Source: Streptococcus sp. SK643
GTDB lineage: Bacteria > Bacillota > Bacilli > Lactobacillales > Streptococcaceae
Length of the DNA stretch: 64,000 bases
Direction of reading: 5' to 3'
Assembly (NCBI RefSeq): GCF_000259505.1
Contig: NZ_AJMM01000006.1
Span: 213,586 to 277,585, forward strand
Position 1 is the first letter of the stretch, and each line of letters opens with the position of its first letter. A model generated the notes under the pieces. That model did no database searches. It worked only from the letters and a program-made list of their open reading frames with translations, and was not told where the DNA came from. The translations under genes were made by a program, and so were the position numbers. Positions 1 to 10,475 of the stretch are shown in pieces.

Positions 1-992
1 ATCAAATTCCAGTGGTGACTAGTCTTTTAGGTCAAGGGACGATTGCAACTAGCCATCCCCTCTTCCTTGGAATGGGGGGAATGCATGGTTCATTTGCAGC
101 TAACATTGCCATGACTGAATCGGATTTTATGATTAATATTGGTTCGCGTTTTGATGATCGTTTAACTGGAAATCCCAAGACCTTTGCTAAAAATGCTAAG
201 GTTGCCCACATTGATATTGATCCAGCAGAGATTGGTAAGATTATCAAAGTAGATATCCCAGTTGTTGGTGATGCTAAGAAAGCCTTGCAAATGCTATTAG
301 CAGAGCCGATAGTTCATAACAATACTGAAAAGTGGATTGAAAAAGTCACAAAAGATAAAGAGCGTGTTCGTTCTTATGATAAGAAAGAACGAGTCGTTCA
401 ACCTCAAGCAGTTATTGAGCGAATTGGTGAGTTGACCAAGGGAGATGCCATTGTTGTTACAGACGTTGGTCAACACCAAATGTGGACAGCTCAGTATTAT
501 CCCTACCAAAATGAACGTCAGTTAGTGACTTCAGGTGGTTTAGGAACGATGGGATTTGGAATTCCAGCAGCAATCGGTGCTAAAATTGCTAACCCAGACA
601 AGGAAGTTGTCTTGTTTGTTGGTGATGGTGGTTTCCAAATGACCAACCAAGAATTGGCGATTTTGAACATCTATAAGGTTCCAATCAAGGTTGTGATTCT
701 CAATAATCACTCGCTTGGGATGGTTCGCCAGTGGCAGGAAGCTTTCTATGAAGGTAGAACTTCAGAGTCTGTATTTGATGTCCTTCCGGACTTCCAGCTG
801 ATGGCACAGGCTTATGGAATTAAAAACTATAAGTTTGATAATCCTGAGACTCTAGAAGAGGATCTTAAGGTTATCACTGAAGATGTACCAATGCTAATCG
901 AGATTGATATTTCTCGTAAGGAGCAAGTTTTACCAATGGTACCAGCTGGCAAGAGTAATCATGAGATGTTGGGGGTGAAGTTCCATGCGTAG
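1..992 (+). CDS. ilvB: Acetolactate synthase large subunit, 5'-truncated by the window
   Basis: This is the C-terminal part (about 330 residues) of the ThDP-dependent large subunit of acetohydroxyacid synthase, which condenses pyruvate with pyruvate or 2-ketobutyrate in valine/leucine/isoleucine synthesis. The frame is open from base 3, so the true start lies upstream of the window. Visible features are the FAD/central domain with GSRFDDRLTG and the ThDP-binding signature GDGGFQMTNQELAILN, which carries the Mg-binding GDG and the downstream NNHSLGMVRQWQ. It overlaps ilvN by 8 bp, which indicates translational coupling of the two subunits. The family identification is secure. Confidence 0.97.
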   Translation, partial: QIPVVTSLLGQGTIATSHPLFLGMGGMHGSFAANIAMTESDFMINIGSRFDDRLTGNPKTFAKNAKVAHIDIDPAEIGKIIKVDIPVVGDAKKALQMLLAEPIVHNNTEKWIEKVTKDKERVRSYDKKERVVQPQAVIERIGELTKGDAIVVTDVGQHQMWTAQYYPYQNERQLVTSGGLGTMGFGIPAAIGAKIANPDKEVVLFVGDGGFQMTNQELAILNIYKVPIKVVILNNHSLGMVRQWQEAFYEGRTSESVFDVLPDFQLMAQAYGIKNYKFDNPETLEEDLKVITEDVPMLIEIDISRKEQVLPMVPAGKSNHEMLGVKFHA

Positions 993-1461
993 AATGTTAA
1001 CAGCTAAACTACAGAATCGTTCAGGTGTTCTCAATCGCTTTACAGGAGTCTTGTCCCGCCGTCAGGTTAATATTGAGAGTATTTCTGTCGGAATTACAGA
1101 GGATCCTAATGTATCACGTATCACCATTATTATTGATGTGGCTTCTCATGATGAAGTGGAGCAAATCATCAAGCAACTCAATCGTCAGATTGACGTGATT
1201 CGCATTCGTGATATAACAGATAAACCTCATCTAGAGCGTGAAGTTATTTTGGTTAAGGTATCAGCACCAGCTGAGAAGCGAGCTGAGATTCTAGCTATTA
1301 TTCAACCTTTCCGAGCAACGGTGGTAGATGTAGCGCCAAGCTCGATCACTATTCAGATGACAGGAAATGCTGAAAAAAGTGAAGCTCTATTGCGAGTTAT
1401 TCGACCATACGGTATTCGTAATATTGCTCGAACAGGTGCAACTGGATTTACCCGCGATTAA
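985..1461 (+). CDS. ilvN: Acetolactate synthase small regulatory subunit
   Basis: This is the 158-residue regulatory subunit of acetohydroxyacid synthase. It binds valine and activates the large subunit. An N-terminal ACT domain is visible (MLTAKLQNRSGVLNRFTGVL, then INIESISVG-like residues), followed by the C-terminal ALS_ss_C domain. The length is typical of the Gram-positive IlvN. The start ATG lies inside the last codons of ilvB (8-bp overlap), and ilvC follows after 66 bp, so the three genes look like one operon. Confidence 0.97.
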   Translation: MRRMLTAKLQNRSGVLNRFTGVLSRRQVNIESISVGITEDPNVSRITIIIDVASHDEVEQIIKQLNRQIDVIRIRDITDKPHLEREVILVKVSAPAEKRAEILAIIQPFRATVVDVAPSSITIQMTGNAEKSEALLRVIRPYGIRNIARTGATGFTRD

Positions 1462-1503
1462 AAATCCAACTTAAATTTGTTAATACAGCCTAAAAGGCAA
1501 TAA

Positions 1504-2550
<1,047 letters not shown>

Positions 2551-2638
2551 TTGATAGAAATCAAGTTGAAGGCGTGTTGGGGGGACCTAACTCGCTTTTA
2601 TAATCAATTCATTCTTTTTAAGAGGATGGATTGCGATA

Positions 2639-2779
2639 ATACTCAACGAAAATTAAAGAGCAAACTAGGAAGTTAGTCGCAGACTGCTCGAAGTACTGCT
2701 TTGAGGTTGTAAATATCAGTAATATATACCTACGACAAGGTGAAGCTGACGTGGTTTGAAGAGATTTTCGAAGAGTATA
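2639..2779 (-). repeat. BOX element (boxC-boxB-boxA, inverted orientation)
   Basis: A 141-bp streptococcal BOX repeat fills the ilvC-ilvA spacer. On the minus strand it runs boxA (TATACTCTTCGAAAATCTC, then the GACGT-containing conserved part), a degenerate boxB and boxC ending in TTGAGTAT. The ends form the characteristic terminal inverted repeat (atactc...gagtat). BOX elements are small non-autonomous repeats typical of S. pneumoniae and close relatives, which supports the mitis-group assignment. Confidence 0.9.
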
Positions 2780-2802
2780 AGTATAAAATAGTCTAGGAGA
2801 AA

Positions 2803-4056
2803 ATGATGTTAAGTTCAAAAGATATAATCAAGGCTCACAAGGTCTTGAATGGTGTGGTTGTTAATACACCGCTTGATTATGACCATTATTTATCGGAGAA
2901 GTATGATGCTAAGATTTATTTGAAAAAAGAAAATGCCCAACGTGTTCGTTCTTTTAAAATTCGTGGGGCTTATTATGCCATTTCTCAGCTCAGCAAGGAA
3001 GAGCGTGAGCGTGGAGTAGTCTGTGCTTCAGCTGGAAATCATGCCCAAGGAGTTGCCTATACTTGTAATGAAATGAAAATTCCGGCTACGATTTTTATGC
3101 CGATTACAACACCACAACAAAAGATTGGTCAGGTTCGCTTTTTTGGTGGGGACTTTGTGACTATTAAACTAGTTGGAGATACTTTTGATGCCTCAGCAAA
3201 AGCTGCTCAAGAATTTACAGTTTCTGAAAATCGTACCTTTATTGACCCCTTTGATGACGTCCATGTTCAAGCTGGTCAAGGGACAGTTGCTTATGAGATT
3301 TTAGAAGAAGCTCGAAAAGAATCGATTGCTTTTGATGCTGTTTTGGTTCCTGTTGGAGGTGGCGGTCTCATTGCTGGGGTTTCAACTTATATCAAGGAAA
3401 CAAGTCCAGAAATTGAAGTCATTGGCGTAGAAGCAAGTGGTGCTCGTTCTATGAAAGCTGCTTTTGAAGCTGGAGGTCCAGTAAAACTCAAAGAGATTGA
3501 CAAATTTGCAGATGGTATTGCTGTGCAGAAGGTTGGTCAGTTGACTTATGAAGCAACGCATCAACATGTTCAAACTTTGGTAGGTGTCGATGAGGGACTG
3601 ATTTCTGAAACCTTGATTGACCTTTATTCTAAGCAAGGTATAGTCGCAGAGCCTGCTGGAGCGGTTAGTATCGCCTCTTTAGAGGTTTTAGCTGAATATA
3701 TCAAGGGGAAAACCATTTGTTGTATCATTTCTGGAGGAAATAATGATATCAACCGTATGCCGGAAATGGAAGAGCGTGCCTTGATTTATGATGGTATCAA
3801 GCATTACTTTGTGGTCAATTTTCCACAGCGTCCAGGGGCCTTACGTGAGTTTGTAAATGACATCCTGGGACCAAATGATGATATCACACGATTTGAGTAT
3901 ATCAAGCGAGCTAGCAAGGGTACAGGACCTGTACTAATTGGGATTGCCTTGGCAGATAAGCATGATTATGCAGGCTTGATTCGTCGAATGGAAGGTTTTG
4001 ATCCATCTTATATTAACTTGAATGGTAATGAAACGCTCTATAATATGCTTGTCTGA
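2803..4056 (+). CDS. ilvA: Threonine dehydratase (threonine ammonia-lyase)
   Basis: PLP enzyme of about 417 residues converting threonine to 2-oxobutyrate, the committing step of isoleucine synthesis. The PLP lysine sits in RVRSFKIRGAYYA near residue 52; SAGNHAQGVA and the glycine-rich VPVGGGGLIAGV phosphate loop follow. One C-terminal ACT-like regulatory domain (KHYFVVNFPQRPGALREFV) is present, as in short Firmicute biosynthetic IlvA. AGGAGA precedes two adjacent ATG codons (2803 and 2806), and either could be used. The BOX element separates it from ilvC. Confidence 0.96.
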   Translation: MMLSSKDIIKAHKVLNGVVVNTPLDYDHYLSEKYDAKIYLKKENAQRVRSFKIRGAYYAISQLSKEERERGVVCASAGNHAQGVAYTCNEMKIPATIFMPITTPQQKIGQVRFFGGDFVTIKLVGDTFDASAKAAQEFTVSENRTFIDPFDDVHVQAGQGTVAYEILEEARKESIAFDAVLVPVGGGGLIAGVSTYIKETSPEIEVIGVEASGARSMKAAFEAGGPVKLKEIDKFADGIAVQKVGQLTYEATHQHVQTLVGVDEGLISETLIDLYSKQGIVAEPAGAVSIASLEVLAEYIKGKTICCIISGGNNDINRMPEMEERALIYDGIKHYFVVNFPQRPGALREFVNDILGPNDDITRFEYIKRASKGTGPVLIGIALADKHDYAGLIRRMEGFDPSYINLNGNETLYNMLV

Positions 4057-4082
4057 GGACTAATAAAAAAATATCATATTAT

Positions 4083-4111
4083 TTGCACAACCGATGTATA
4101 GGTGCTATAAT
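4083..4111 (+). promoter_or_regulatory. Strong sigma-A promoter for a micro-ORF
   Basis: TTGCAC (4083-4088), a 17-bp spacer and a perfect TATAAT (4106-4111) form a near-consensus vegetative promoter. The only thing downstream is a 15-codon reading frame and decayed DNA. The -10 box lies inside the left arm of a 17-bp inverted repeat. Confidence 0.7.
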
Positions 4112-4192
4112 GAGGGTGAAAAAAGGGGGTGATTCCTATGAACTTAGGAAATCGATCACACTGTTTCTACAACAACTCATTATAGTACCTAT
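4098..4192. repeat. 17-bp inverted repeat bounding the micro-ORF
   Basis: The arm ATAGGTGCTATAATGAG (4098-4114) is repeated in inverted form at 4176-4192 with one mismatch (a G-U pair in RNA). Both arms contain TATAAT, so either strand could be read out. This looks like a small palindrome-bounded insertion or a structured RNA locus. I do not recognise it as a named element. Confidence 0.6.
4138..4185 (+). CDS. Candidate 15-residue peptide
   Basis: ATG to TAG encodes MNLGNRSHCFYNNSL. A strong ribosome-binding site (GGGGGTGAT) stands at good distance, and a near-consensus promoter lies 27 bp upstream of the ATG. The peptide has no hydrophobic stretch and no secretion signal. The start codon falls in the loop of a small hairpin (ATTCCTA ... 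TTAGGAA). It may be a leader peptide, a regulatory micro-ORF or a chance frame in a structured RNA. No function is assigned. Confidence 0.35.
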   Translation: MNLGNRSHCFYNNSL

Positions 4193-4832
4193 TATTTTTT
4201 GATTCAGTTTATATTAAGGTAATAGAATTATTTGTTATATTTAAGGAGTTTTTTTGAAATCCACTATTCTATATATGTCTAATCTGAAATTTGGCTAAAT
4301 ATAATAGGAATTAGAAAAAATAATCAATACTAATGAGAAGCCTTATACTGAGTTAACTGAGAAGAGTGATAAGATACTAAGAAGATAAAAACAGTGGAAA
4401 ATGTTGGAAGATAGGATACTATTGTTTCCTAACTACTTATCTTTTAATGACGTAGGAGAAACAAAAGGAATCTTGATACAGTAAATAGTACCAGTAGAGC
4501 AAGTAAAAAAGTGCTTATACAGACAGGAAGAAATTGAAGAAGGAGAAGAAAAAGATTAGTTAGAAATAGTAAGGAGAGAAAGTCTACTGCTATTAGGAAT
4601 GTCCTTTTAAAGTTGGATAAATAGAATAAAGTTGAAGATAAAACCTGTCTAACCTATCAAGAACTGGTATTTACAAATATGAATATTATTACAAATAAAA
4701 GAGTTAATAATACAATTATTTTAAAGGTATTTACTAATGGTTTATAGTAAGCAAAAACCTATATATTATCGGCTTTAATAAGATAGTAACAGAAAAATAA
4801 ATCATTTATTTTATTGAATATATGTTTTTTTA
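4193..4832. other. Decayed AT-rich spacer without an intact gene
   Basis: About 640 bp with stops in all frames. Lysine/arginine-rich open stretches around 4480-4740 look like an eroded coding sequence, but none is long enough to identify. I see no RNA gene or named repeat here. Confidence 0.5.
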
Positions 4833-4861
4833 TTGACAAAACACATAAAAACGTATACAAT
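4833..4861 (+). promoter_or_regulatory. Promoter of the small gene at 4895
   Basis: Consensus TTGACA (4833-4838), a 17-bp spacer and TACAAT (4856-4861), followed 33 bp later by the ATG with an AGGAGAAGG ribosome-binding site. Confidence 0.75.
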
Positions 4862-4894
4862 TAAATATCGTAAAGAAGAAAATAGGAGAAGGAC

Positions 4895-5110
4895 ATGGCT
4901 AAGTCAAACTTTGAAAAAGTAGAATCAGTTGTTGGCTGGGTTCGTGATAAGAAAATCACAGGCTACCGTATCTCTAAAGAAACGAATGCGCGTGAAATGT
5001 CTATCATTGCTCTAGCGCAGGGACGTGCAAAAGTAAAAAATATTTCGTTTGAAACGGCTCTAGGTTTAATTGATTTCTATGATAAAAATCATGAAAAATT
5101 TGAAGATTAA
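4895..5110 (+). CDS. Small conserved protein, helix-turn-helix-like
   Basis: 71-residue soluble protein with its own strong promoter and ribosome-binding site. The segment ITGYRISKETNAREMSIIAL resembles the helix-turn-helix of Cro/XRE-type or plasmid regulators (the family's YRISKET.. pattern), and the C-terminus is acidic. I do not recognise a named family. A regulatory DNA-binding role is an inference from this segment only. A bidirectional terminator separates it from the convergent glnQ-like gene. Confidence 0.75.
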   Translation: MAKSNFEKVESVVGWVRDKKITGYRISKETNAREMSIIALAQGRAKVKNISFETALGLIDFYDKNHEKFED

Positions 5111-5167
5111 TCTTTGGATAATGGTAGGTTCTTGAATAGGATCTGCCTTTTCATTTTTAGGATAGCA

Positions 5168-5200
5168 AAAAGACTGCATGATGTATGCAGCCTTTTCTTT
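5168..5200. terminator. Bidirectional terminator
   Basis: Hairpin CTGCAT-gatgt-ATGCAG (5174-5190) with A-rich and T-rich flanks on both sides. It serves the + gene ending at 5110 and the - gene ending at 5201. Confidence 0.8.
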
Positions 5201-5941
5201 TTATTTGAGATAACGTTGGAGAAATTCTTTTGTACGAGCTTCTTTAGGATTGGTAAAGAGATCTTCTGGATTTCCTTCTTCTGCAATCACACCCTTATCC
5301 ATAAAGATGACACGGTGTGAAACATCGCGGGCGAATTCCATTTCGTGAGTTACAACAATCATGGTCAATCCTTCTTGGGCAAGGTCTTGCATGATTTTAA
5401 GTACTTCACCGACCATCTCAGGATCGAGAGCGGATGTTGGTTCATCGAAAAGGATGGCATCAGGACTCATGGAGAGGGCGCGAGCAATTGCTACACGTTG
5501 TTTTTGGCCACCTGAGAGTTGTTTAGGTTTTGCTTGCCAGTAGCGTTCCCCCATGCCAACTTTTTCAAGATTTTCTTTTGCAATTTTTTCAGCTTCAGTT
5601 CGGTCACGTTTGAGGACGGTTGTTTGAGCAACGATAGTATTTTCAAGAACATTTAGATTTTCAAAGAGGTTAAAGGATTGGAAAACCATTCCTAACTTTT
5701 CACGGTACTGAGTAAGATCATAACCTTTCTCTAAGACGTTCTTACCGTGGTAGAGTATTTCTCCATCAGTCGGAGTCTCAAGCAAGTTGATAGAACGTAA
5801 AAAAGTTGATTTTCCGCTTCCAGAGCTTCCGATAATAGAGATAACCTCTCCCTTGTGGATAGTCAGAGAAATATCTTTTAAAACTTCATTTTGGCCATAG
5901 GATTTTTTGAGGTGTTTAATTTCAAGGATTGCTTGTGTCAT
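5201..5941 (-). CDS. glnQ: Polar amino-acid ABC transporter ATP-binding protein (GlnQ type)
   Basis: 246-residue cytoplasmic ATPase that drives uptake of a polar amino acid, probably glutamine. Visible motifs are Walker [10 protein letters not shown] (near residue 37), the Q-loop [13 protein letters not shown], signature LSGGQKQR, Walker [15 protein letters not shown] and the H-loop VVTHEM. Stop and start of the upstream partner gene touch (position 5941), so the two are translationally coupled. Substrate specificity cannot be read from the ATPase. Confidence 0.93.
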   Translation of the reverse strand: MTQAILEIKHLKKSYGQNEVLKDISLTIHKGEVISIIGSSGSGKSTFLRSINLLETPTDGEILYHGKNVLEKGYDLTQYREKLGMVFQSFNLFENLNVLENTIVAQTTVLKRDRTEAEKIAKENLEKVGMGERYWQAKPKQLSGGQKQRVAIARALSMSPDAILFDEPTSALDPEMVGEVLKIMQDLAQEGLTMIVVTHEMEFARDVSHRVIFMDKGVIAEEGNPEDLFTNPKEARTKEFLQRYLK

Positions 5942-7506
5942 TATTTCAAATCCTCCGTTTGCATTTGGTTAGCACCGGTAGTATAGGTATCCATGTCCAT
6001 GCGGCGTTCGATGAAGCGTAGGATACGTGTTACGGTGAAGGTGAGTACAAAGTAAATCACGGCGATGATTGTAAATGTCTGGAAGTATTGATAGGTTTGA
6101 GTTGCTACGGTATTCCCTGAGAAATAAAGTTCGACAACAGAGATAACGTTCAACACTGAAGTATCTTTGATATTGATGACAAACTCATTACCAGTTGCAG
6201 GTAGGATATTACGAACGACTTGAGGTAGGACAATTTTACGCATAGTTTGATTGTGGGTCATACCAAGAGCAGTCGCAGCTTCAAATTGTCCCTTGTCAAC
6301 TGCTAGGATACCACCACGAACGATTTCGGTCATGTAGGCGCCGGTGTTGATCGAAACGATGAAGATAGCAGCCAGTGTGCGGTCAAGGTTGATACCGAAA
6401 GCTTGGGCAGTTCCATAGTAGATAACCATCGATTGAACAATCATAGGTGTACCACGGAAAATTTCAATGTAGACATTGAGAATCCAGCCGACTAGTTTTT
6501 GTAGTCCATAAATAGCCTTATTTTCAGATAGAGGTGCTGTACGGAAGACACCAATAGCAAGACCAATAATGAGACCTGTGATGGTTCCGATGATTGAGAT
6601 TAGGAGAGTGATTCCAGCACCGCGTAAGAGTTGTTGCCAGTTTTCAGAAAGGATTTTAGCAACTTGACTAAAGAAACTACTGCTAGTCTCTTCAGTTGTT
6701 GTAGCTTCGGCAGGTTGCTCTTTGATCATACGATCCATCAAGGCAACTTGGTCGTCTTTAGAAAAGGTTTCAATACTGGAATTGATTTGAGAGATTCTAT
6801 TGTCGTCCTTGCGAAGACCGATGGCAATGGCTGTATCTTCCTCTCCAGTTTGGAATCCTGGATCTACTTGGATCATTTTGAACTTAGAGTTAGCTGCTTC
6901 TGCTGTCAAAGCTTCTGGGCGTTCAGATACATAGGCGTCAATGACACCAGCTTCAAGTGCCTGGCGCATCTGAGCGAAGTCCCCCATGGCTGTTTCTTTT
7001 TTGGCACCTGTAATTTGAGCAATCAAATCATAGAGGTAAACGCCTTGTTGGGAAGTGATTTTAGCTCCGTTAAAATCGTTTAGACTTTTGGCATTTGCAT
7101 AGGTGGAATCTTTTTTTACCAGAAGAACAGGCTCACTAGTGTAGTAACTACTTGAAAATGCAATTTCTTTTTTACGTTCAGCAGTTGGACTCATACCTGC
7201 AATAATCATATCGATTTTTCCTGAGGTAAGAGCAGGAACGAGACCTTCCCACTTAGTTTTTACTACTAATGGTTCTTTCCCTAAATCTTTGGCAATTTTT
7301 TTTGCAATTTGAACATCGTAACCGTTAGCATATTGATTGGTTCCATCGATTTTGACAGCGCCATTGCTATCGTCGTCCTGTGTCCAGTTAAATGGGGCGT
7401 ATGCGGCTTCCATACCGATGCGTAAATATTCATCAGCTTGAGCAACATTGACAAGTCCCAGCATCAGCAAGAGACCTGTGAAAATAGATAAGTATATTTT
7501 TCTCAT
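5941..7506 (-). CDS. Amino-acid ABC transporter, fused substrate-binding protein and permease
   Basis: 521 residues joining two functions, as in streptococcal GlnPH-type proteins. An N-terminal signal peptide (residues 1 to about 25, ending VAQA) is followed by a type II periplasmic-binding fold (residues about 28-265: [43 protein letters not shown]). The C-terminal HisM-type permease (about 285-510) contains the EAA-like loop [21 protein letters not shown]. The binding domain is displayed outside the membrane next to its channel. It is followed directly by the ATPase gene. Confidence 0.93.
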   Translation of the reverse strand: MRKIYLSIFTGLLLMLGLVNVAQADEYLRIGMEAAYAPFNWTQDDDSNGAVKIDGTNQYANGYDVQIAKKIAKDLGKEPLVVKTKWEGLVPALTSGKIDMIIAGMSPTAERKKEIAFSSSYYTSEPVLLVKKDSTYANAKSLNDFNGAKITSQQGVYLYDLIAQITGAKKETAMGDFAQMRQALEAGVIDAYVSERPEALTAEAANSKFKMIQVDPGFQTGEEDTAIAIGLRKDDNRISQINSSIETFSKDDQVALMDRMIKEQPAEATTTEETSSSFFSQVAKILSENWQQLLRGAGITLLISIIGTITGLIIGLAIGVFRTAPLSENKAIYGLQKLVGWILNVYIEIFRGTPMIVQSMVIYYGTAQAFGINLDRTLAAIFIVSINTGAYMTEIVRGGILAVDKGQFEAATALGMTHNQTMRKIVLPQVVRNILPATGNEFVINIKDTSVLNVISVVELYFSGNTVATQTYQYFQTFTIIAVIYFVLTFTVTRILRFIERRMDMDTYTTGANQMQTEDLK

Positions 7507-7605
7507 GATTTCTCCTATTTCTAATCTATTAAAAAATAACTGTCTCCTATTTTATCGAAAAAAAATCTATTTTTCAATACAGGTAAGCCCTTACTTATGA
7601 AAAAA

Positions 7606-7614
7606 TGATATAAT
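7606..7614 (+). promoter_or_regulatory. Extended -10 promoter of the DUF2207 gene
   Basis: TGATATAAT (extended -10) lies about 28 bp before the ATG at 7643. The -35 region is weak. A GGGGGCTT ribosome-binding site lies between. Confidence 0.55.
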
Positions 7615-7642
7615 GATAGCAAAGATAAAAAAGGGGGCTTAG

Positions 7643-9535
7643 TTGATGAAAAAAACTTTTTTCTTGCTGTTATTTTGTTTGTTTTGTATGTTTCCACTCT
7701 CGGTTTTTGCCATTGATTATAAGATTCCGTCTTATCAGGGGGATTTGTATATTCATGCAGACAATAGGGCAGAATTTCGACAAAAGATTGTTTATCAGTT
7801 TGAAGATGATTTTAATGGTCAACTTGTAGGTCTTGGTCGTGCAGGAAAGATGCCTAGCGGCTTTCAAATTGATCCTCATCCAAAGGTTCAGGTCTTTAAA
7901 AATGGCCGTGAAATAGCAGGTGTTGAGAGTCAAGTAATAGAAGAAACAGAAGGTTATACTGTCAAAATCTTTAATCCAGGTCAGGAAGGCGACACAGTTG
8001 AAGTTATCCTTGTCTGGAATTTAAAAAATTTGCTTTTCCTATATGATGATATCGCTGAATTAAATTGGCAACCTTTAACAGATAGTTCAGAGTCTATTGA
8101 AAAGTTTGAATTTCATGTAAGGGGAGATAAGGGGGCTGAAAAACTCTTTTTCCATACAGGGAAACTCTTTAGAGAGGGAATAATTGAAAAGAGTAACCTT
8201 GATTATACTATTCGTTTAGACAATCTTCCGGCTAAGCGTGGAGTTGAGTTGCATGCCTATTGGCCTAGAACCGACTTTGCTAGCGCTAGGGATCAGGGGT
8301 TGAAGGGGAATCGTTTAGAAGAGTTTAATAGGATAGAAGATGCTATTATTAAAGAAAAAGGTCGAAGTAAGATCTTAATGGATTGGATTATTCCTTCGTT
8401 ACTTTCCTTATCCTTATTACTTAGTAGCTTTTTCCAATTTATGTACAGAAGGAAAACAAGTCCTTCAGTCAAATATGCCAAAAATCATCGTCTCTATGAA
8501 CCGCCAATGGACTTAGAACCTATGGTTTTAGCTGAAGCTATTTACTCTACTTCCTTGGAGGAAGTGAGTCCCTTGGCTAGGGGAGGTGGAAAATTTTACT
8601 TTGAAGAACTAGTTAAGGCCACTTTGCTAGACGTGATTGATCGTGGGAATGTTTCAATTATCTCAAGAGATGATGGAATCCGTTTAAGCATAATCAAAAA
8701 AAGCGGACTAGAAAGTTTTGAAAAGGACTGTTTAAACCTAGCTTTCTCAGGAAAGGATGAGGTAATGATTTCGGATTTATTTGAAGCTTACCGAGTGTCT
8801 GATAGCCTCTATCGCGGAGCAAAAGCAGCAGAGGAGGAACAGATTCAAAGAAAGGGGCGTAAACTCATATCTTCCTTTGAAAAAAAATTGGAAAAGATAC
8901 AAGAGGGAGTGGAAAGACGAATTTCTTTCTTGGGGATTCCAGAATATTATCGACCATTAAACCAAGAGGAAAAGAATTTCCTGCTGGCTAGAGGGATTTG
9001 TGCTATTTTACCACTATTTCTTGGATTTGGCTTATTTTGGTATAATTTTGATGCTCATGATCATGTCTTTATTTTACTTCCTATAATTGGGTTACTAAGT
9101 CTTATTTTGGGGATTGTCTATGCTAGATCGACTAAATTGGATATTCGTGATGGCGTCCTAAATGAAGCAGGAGCAGAAGCTTACTATCTCTGGACCAGCT
9201 TTGAAAATATGTTACGGGATATTGCACGCTTGGATCAGGCTGAATTGGAAAGTATTGTGGTTTGGAATCGCCTCTTGGTCTATGCGACCTTATTTGGCTA
9301 TGCGGATAAGGTTAGTCATTTGATGAAGGTTCATCAGATACAAGTAGAAAATCCAGATATTAATCTCTATGTAGCTTATGGTTGGCACAGTATGTTTGAT
9401 CATTCAACAGCACAAATGAGGCATTATGCTAGTGTCGCAAATACAGCAAGTACCTACTCTGTATCCTCTAGTAATGGGAGTTCTGGCGGTGGCTTTTCTG
9501 GAGGAGGAGGCGGTGGCAGTATCGGTGCCTTTTAA
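7643..9535 (+). CDS. DUF2207-family membrane protein with Gly-rich tail
   Basis: 630 residues. The signal peptide (first 23 residues, FFLLLFCLFCMFPLSVFA) is followed by an extracellular beta-rich domain, a transmembrane segment near residue 250 (LMDWIIPSLLSLSLLLSSFF), a cytoplasmic part, paired transmembrane helices near 450-495, and a C-terminus with repeated glycines (SGGGFSGGGGGGSIGAF). This matches the DUF2207/YciQ-like family found across streptococci, whose function is not established. It stands alone between glnPQ and uppP. Confidence 0.85.
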   Translation: MMKKTFFLLLFCLFCMFPLSVFAIDYKIPSYQGDLYIHADNRAEFRQKIVYQFEDDFNGQLVGLGRAGKMPSGFQIDPHPKVQVFKNGREIAGVESQVIEETEGYTVKIFNPGQEGDTVEVILVWNLKNLLFLYDDIAELNWQPLTDSSESIEKFEFHVRGDKGAEKLFFHTGKLFREGIIEKSNLDYTIRLDNLPAKRGVELHAYWPRTDFASARDQGLKGNRLEEFNRIEDAIIKEKGRSKILMDWIIPSLLSLSLLLSSFFQFMYRRKTSPSVKYAKNHRLYEPPMDLEPMVLAEAIYSTSLEEVSPLARGGGKFYFEELVKATLLDVIDRGNVSIISRDDGIRLSIIKKSGLESFEKDCLNLAFSGKDEVMISDLFEAYRVSDSLYRGAKAAEEEQIQRKGRKLISSFEKKLEKIQEGVERRISFLGIPEYYRPLNQEEKNFLLARGICAILPLFLGFGLFWYNFDAHDHVFILLPIIGLLSLILGIVYARSTKLDIRDGVLNEAGAEAYYLWTSFENMLRDIARLDQAELESIVVWNRLLVYATLFGYADKVSHLMKVHQIQVENPDINLYVAYGWHSMFDHSTAQMRHYASVANTASTYSVSSSNGSSGGGFSGGGGGGSIGAF

Positions 9536-9595
9536 AGAGAACTGTCATAGACTGAAAAAGTATGCTATAATGGAAGATAGAAAAAGGAGTTATCT

Positions 9596-10441
9596 ATGTA
9601 TCTTATTGAAATTTTAAAGTCTATCTTCTTCGGGATTGTTGAAGGAATTACAGAATGGTTGCCTATTTCAAGTACAGGACATTTGATTTTAGCAGAGGAA
9701 TTTATCCAATACCAAAATCAGAATGAAGCTTTTATGTCCATGTTTAATGTTGTGATTCAGCTTGGTGCGATTTTAGCGGTTATGGTAATTTACTTTAATA
9801 AGCTGAATCCTTTTAAACCAAGTAAGGACAAACAGGAAGTTCGCAAGACTTGGAGACTATGGTTAAAAGTTTTAGTCGCAACTCTGCCATTATTAGCAGT
9901 GTTTAAGTTCGATGATTGGTTTGATACCCACTTCCATAACATGGTTTCTGTTGCTCTCATGCTAATTATCTACGGGGTCGCCTTCATCTATTTGGAAAAA
10001 CGTAATAAAGTGCGCGCTATTGAGCCAAGTGTGACTGAACTGGACAAGCTTCCTTATACAACGGCTTTATATATTGGGCTCTTCCAAGTTCTGGCTCTTT
10101 TGCCAGGTACTAGTCGTTCAGGTGCAACTATCGTCGGTGGTTTATTGAATGGTACTAGTCGTTCTGTTGTAACAGAATTTACTTTTTACCTTGGGATTCC
10201 AGTTATGTTTGGAGCAAGTGCCTTAAAGATTTTCAAATTTATTAAAGCAGGACAGCTCTTGAGCTTTGGGCAATTGTTCTTGCTCTTGGTTGCGATGGGA
10301 GTCGCTTTCGCAGTCAGCATGGTCGCTATTCGTTTCTTGACCAGCTATGTGAAAAAACACGACTTTACCCTTTTTGGTAAATACCGTATCGTGCTTGGTA
10401 GTATCTTGTTACTTTATAGCTTTGTTCGTTTATTTGTATAA
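9596..10441 (+). CDS. uppP: Undecaprenyl-diphosphatase (bacitracin resistance protein BacA)
   Basis: 281-residue polytopic membrane enzyme that dephosphorylates undecaprenyl pyrophosphate, recycling the lipid carrier for peptidoglycan and capsule synthesis. The two family signatures are visible: (E)[13 protein letters not shown] near residues 18-30 and the P-loop-like [15 protein letters not shown] near 170. An extended -10 (TGCTATAAT) and AAAGGAG precede the ATG. A strong bidirectional terminator follows. Confidence 0.96.
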   Translation: MYLIEILKSIFFGIVEGITEWLPISSTGHLILAEEFIQYQNQNEAFMSMFNVVIQLGAILAVMVIYFNKLNPFKPSKDKQEVRKTWRLWLKVLVATLPLLAVFKFDDWFDTHFHNMVSVALMLIIYGVAFIYLEKRNKVRAIEPSVTELDKLPYTTALYIGLFQVLALLPGTSRSGATIVGGLLNGTSRSVVTEFTFYLGIPVMFGASALKIFKFIKAGQLLSFGQLFLLLVAMGVAFAVSMVAIRFLTSYVKKHDFTLFGKYRIVLGSILLLYSFVRLFV

Positions 10442-10443
10442 GA

Positions 10444-10475
10444 AAAACCTTGAAGGGTTCTCCCTTCAAGGTTTT
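10444..10475. terminator. Bidirectional terminator between uppP and dinB
   Basis: A 14-bp perfect stem, AAAACCTTGAAGGG, with a TTCT loop. Its right arm overlaps the last codon of the convergent dinB gene by two bases. Confidence 0.9.

Noticed and set aside
6631..7083. 150-codon + strand frame inside the amino-acid transporter gene
   Set aside because: Antisense shadow of the binding-protein domain; no ribosome-binding site.
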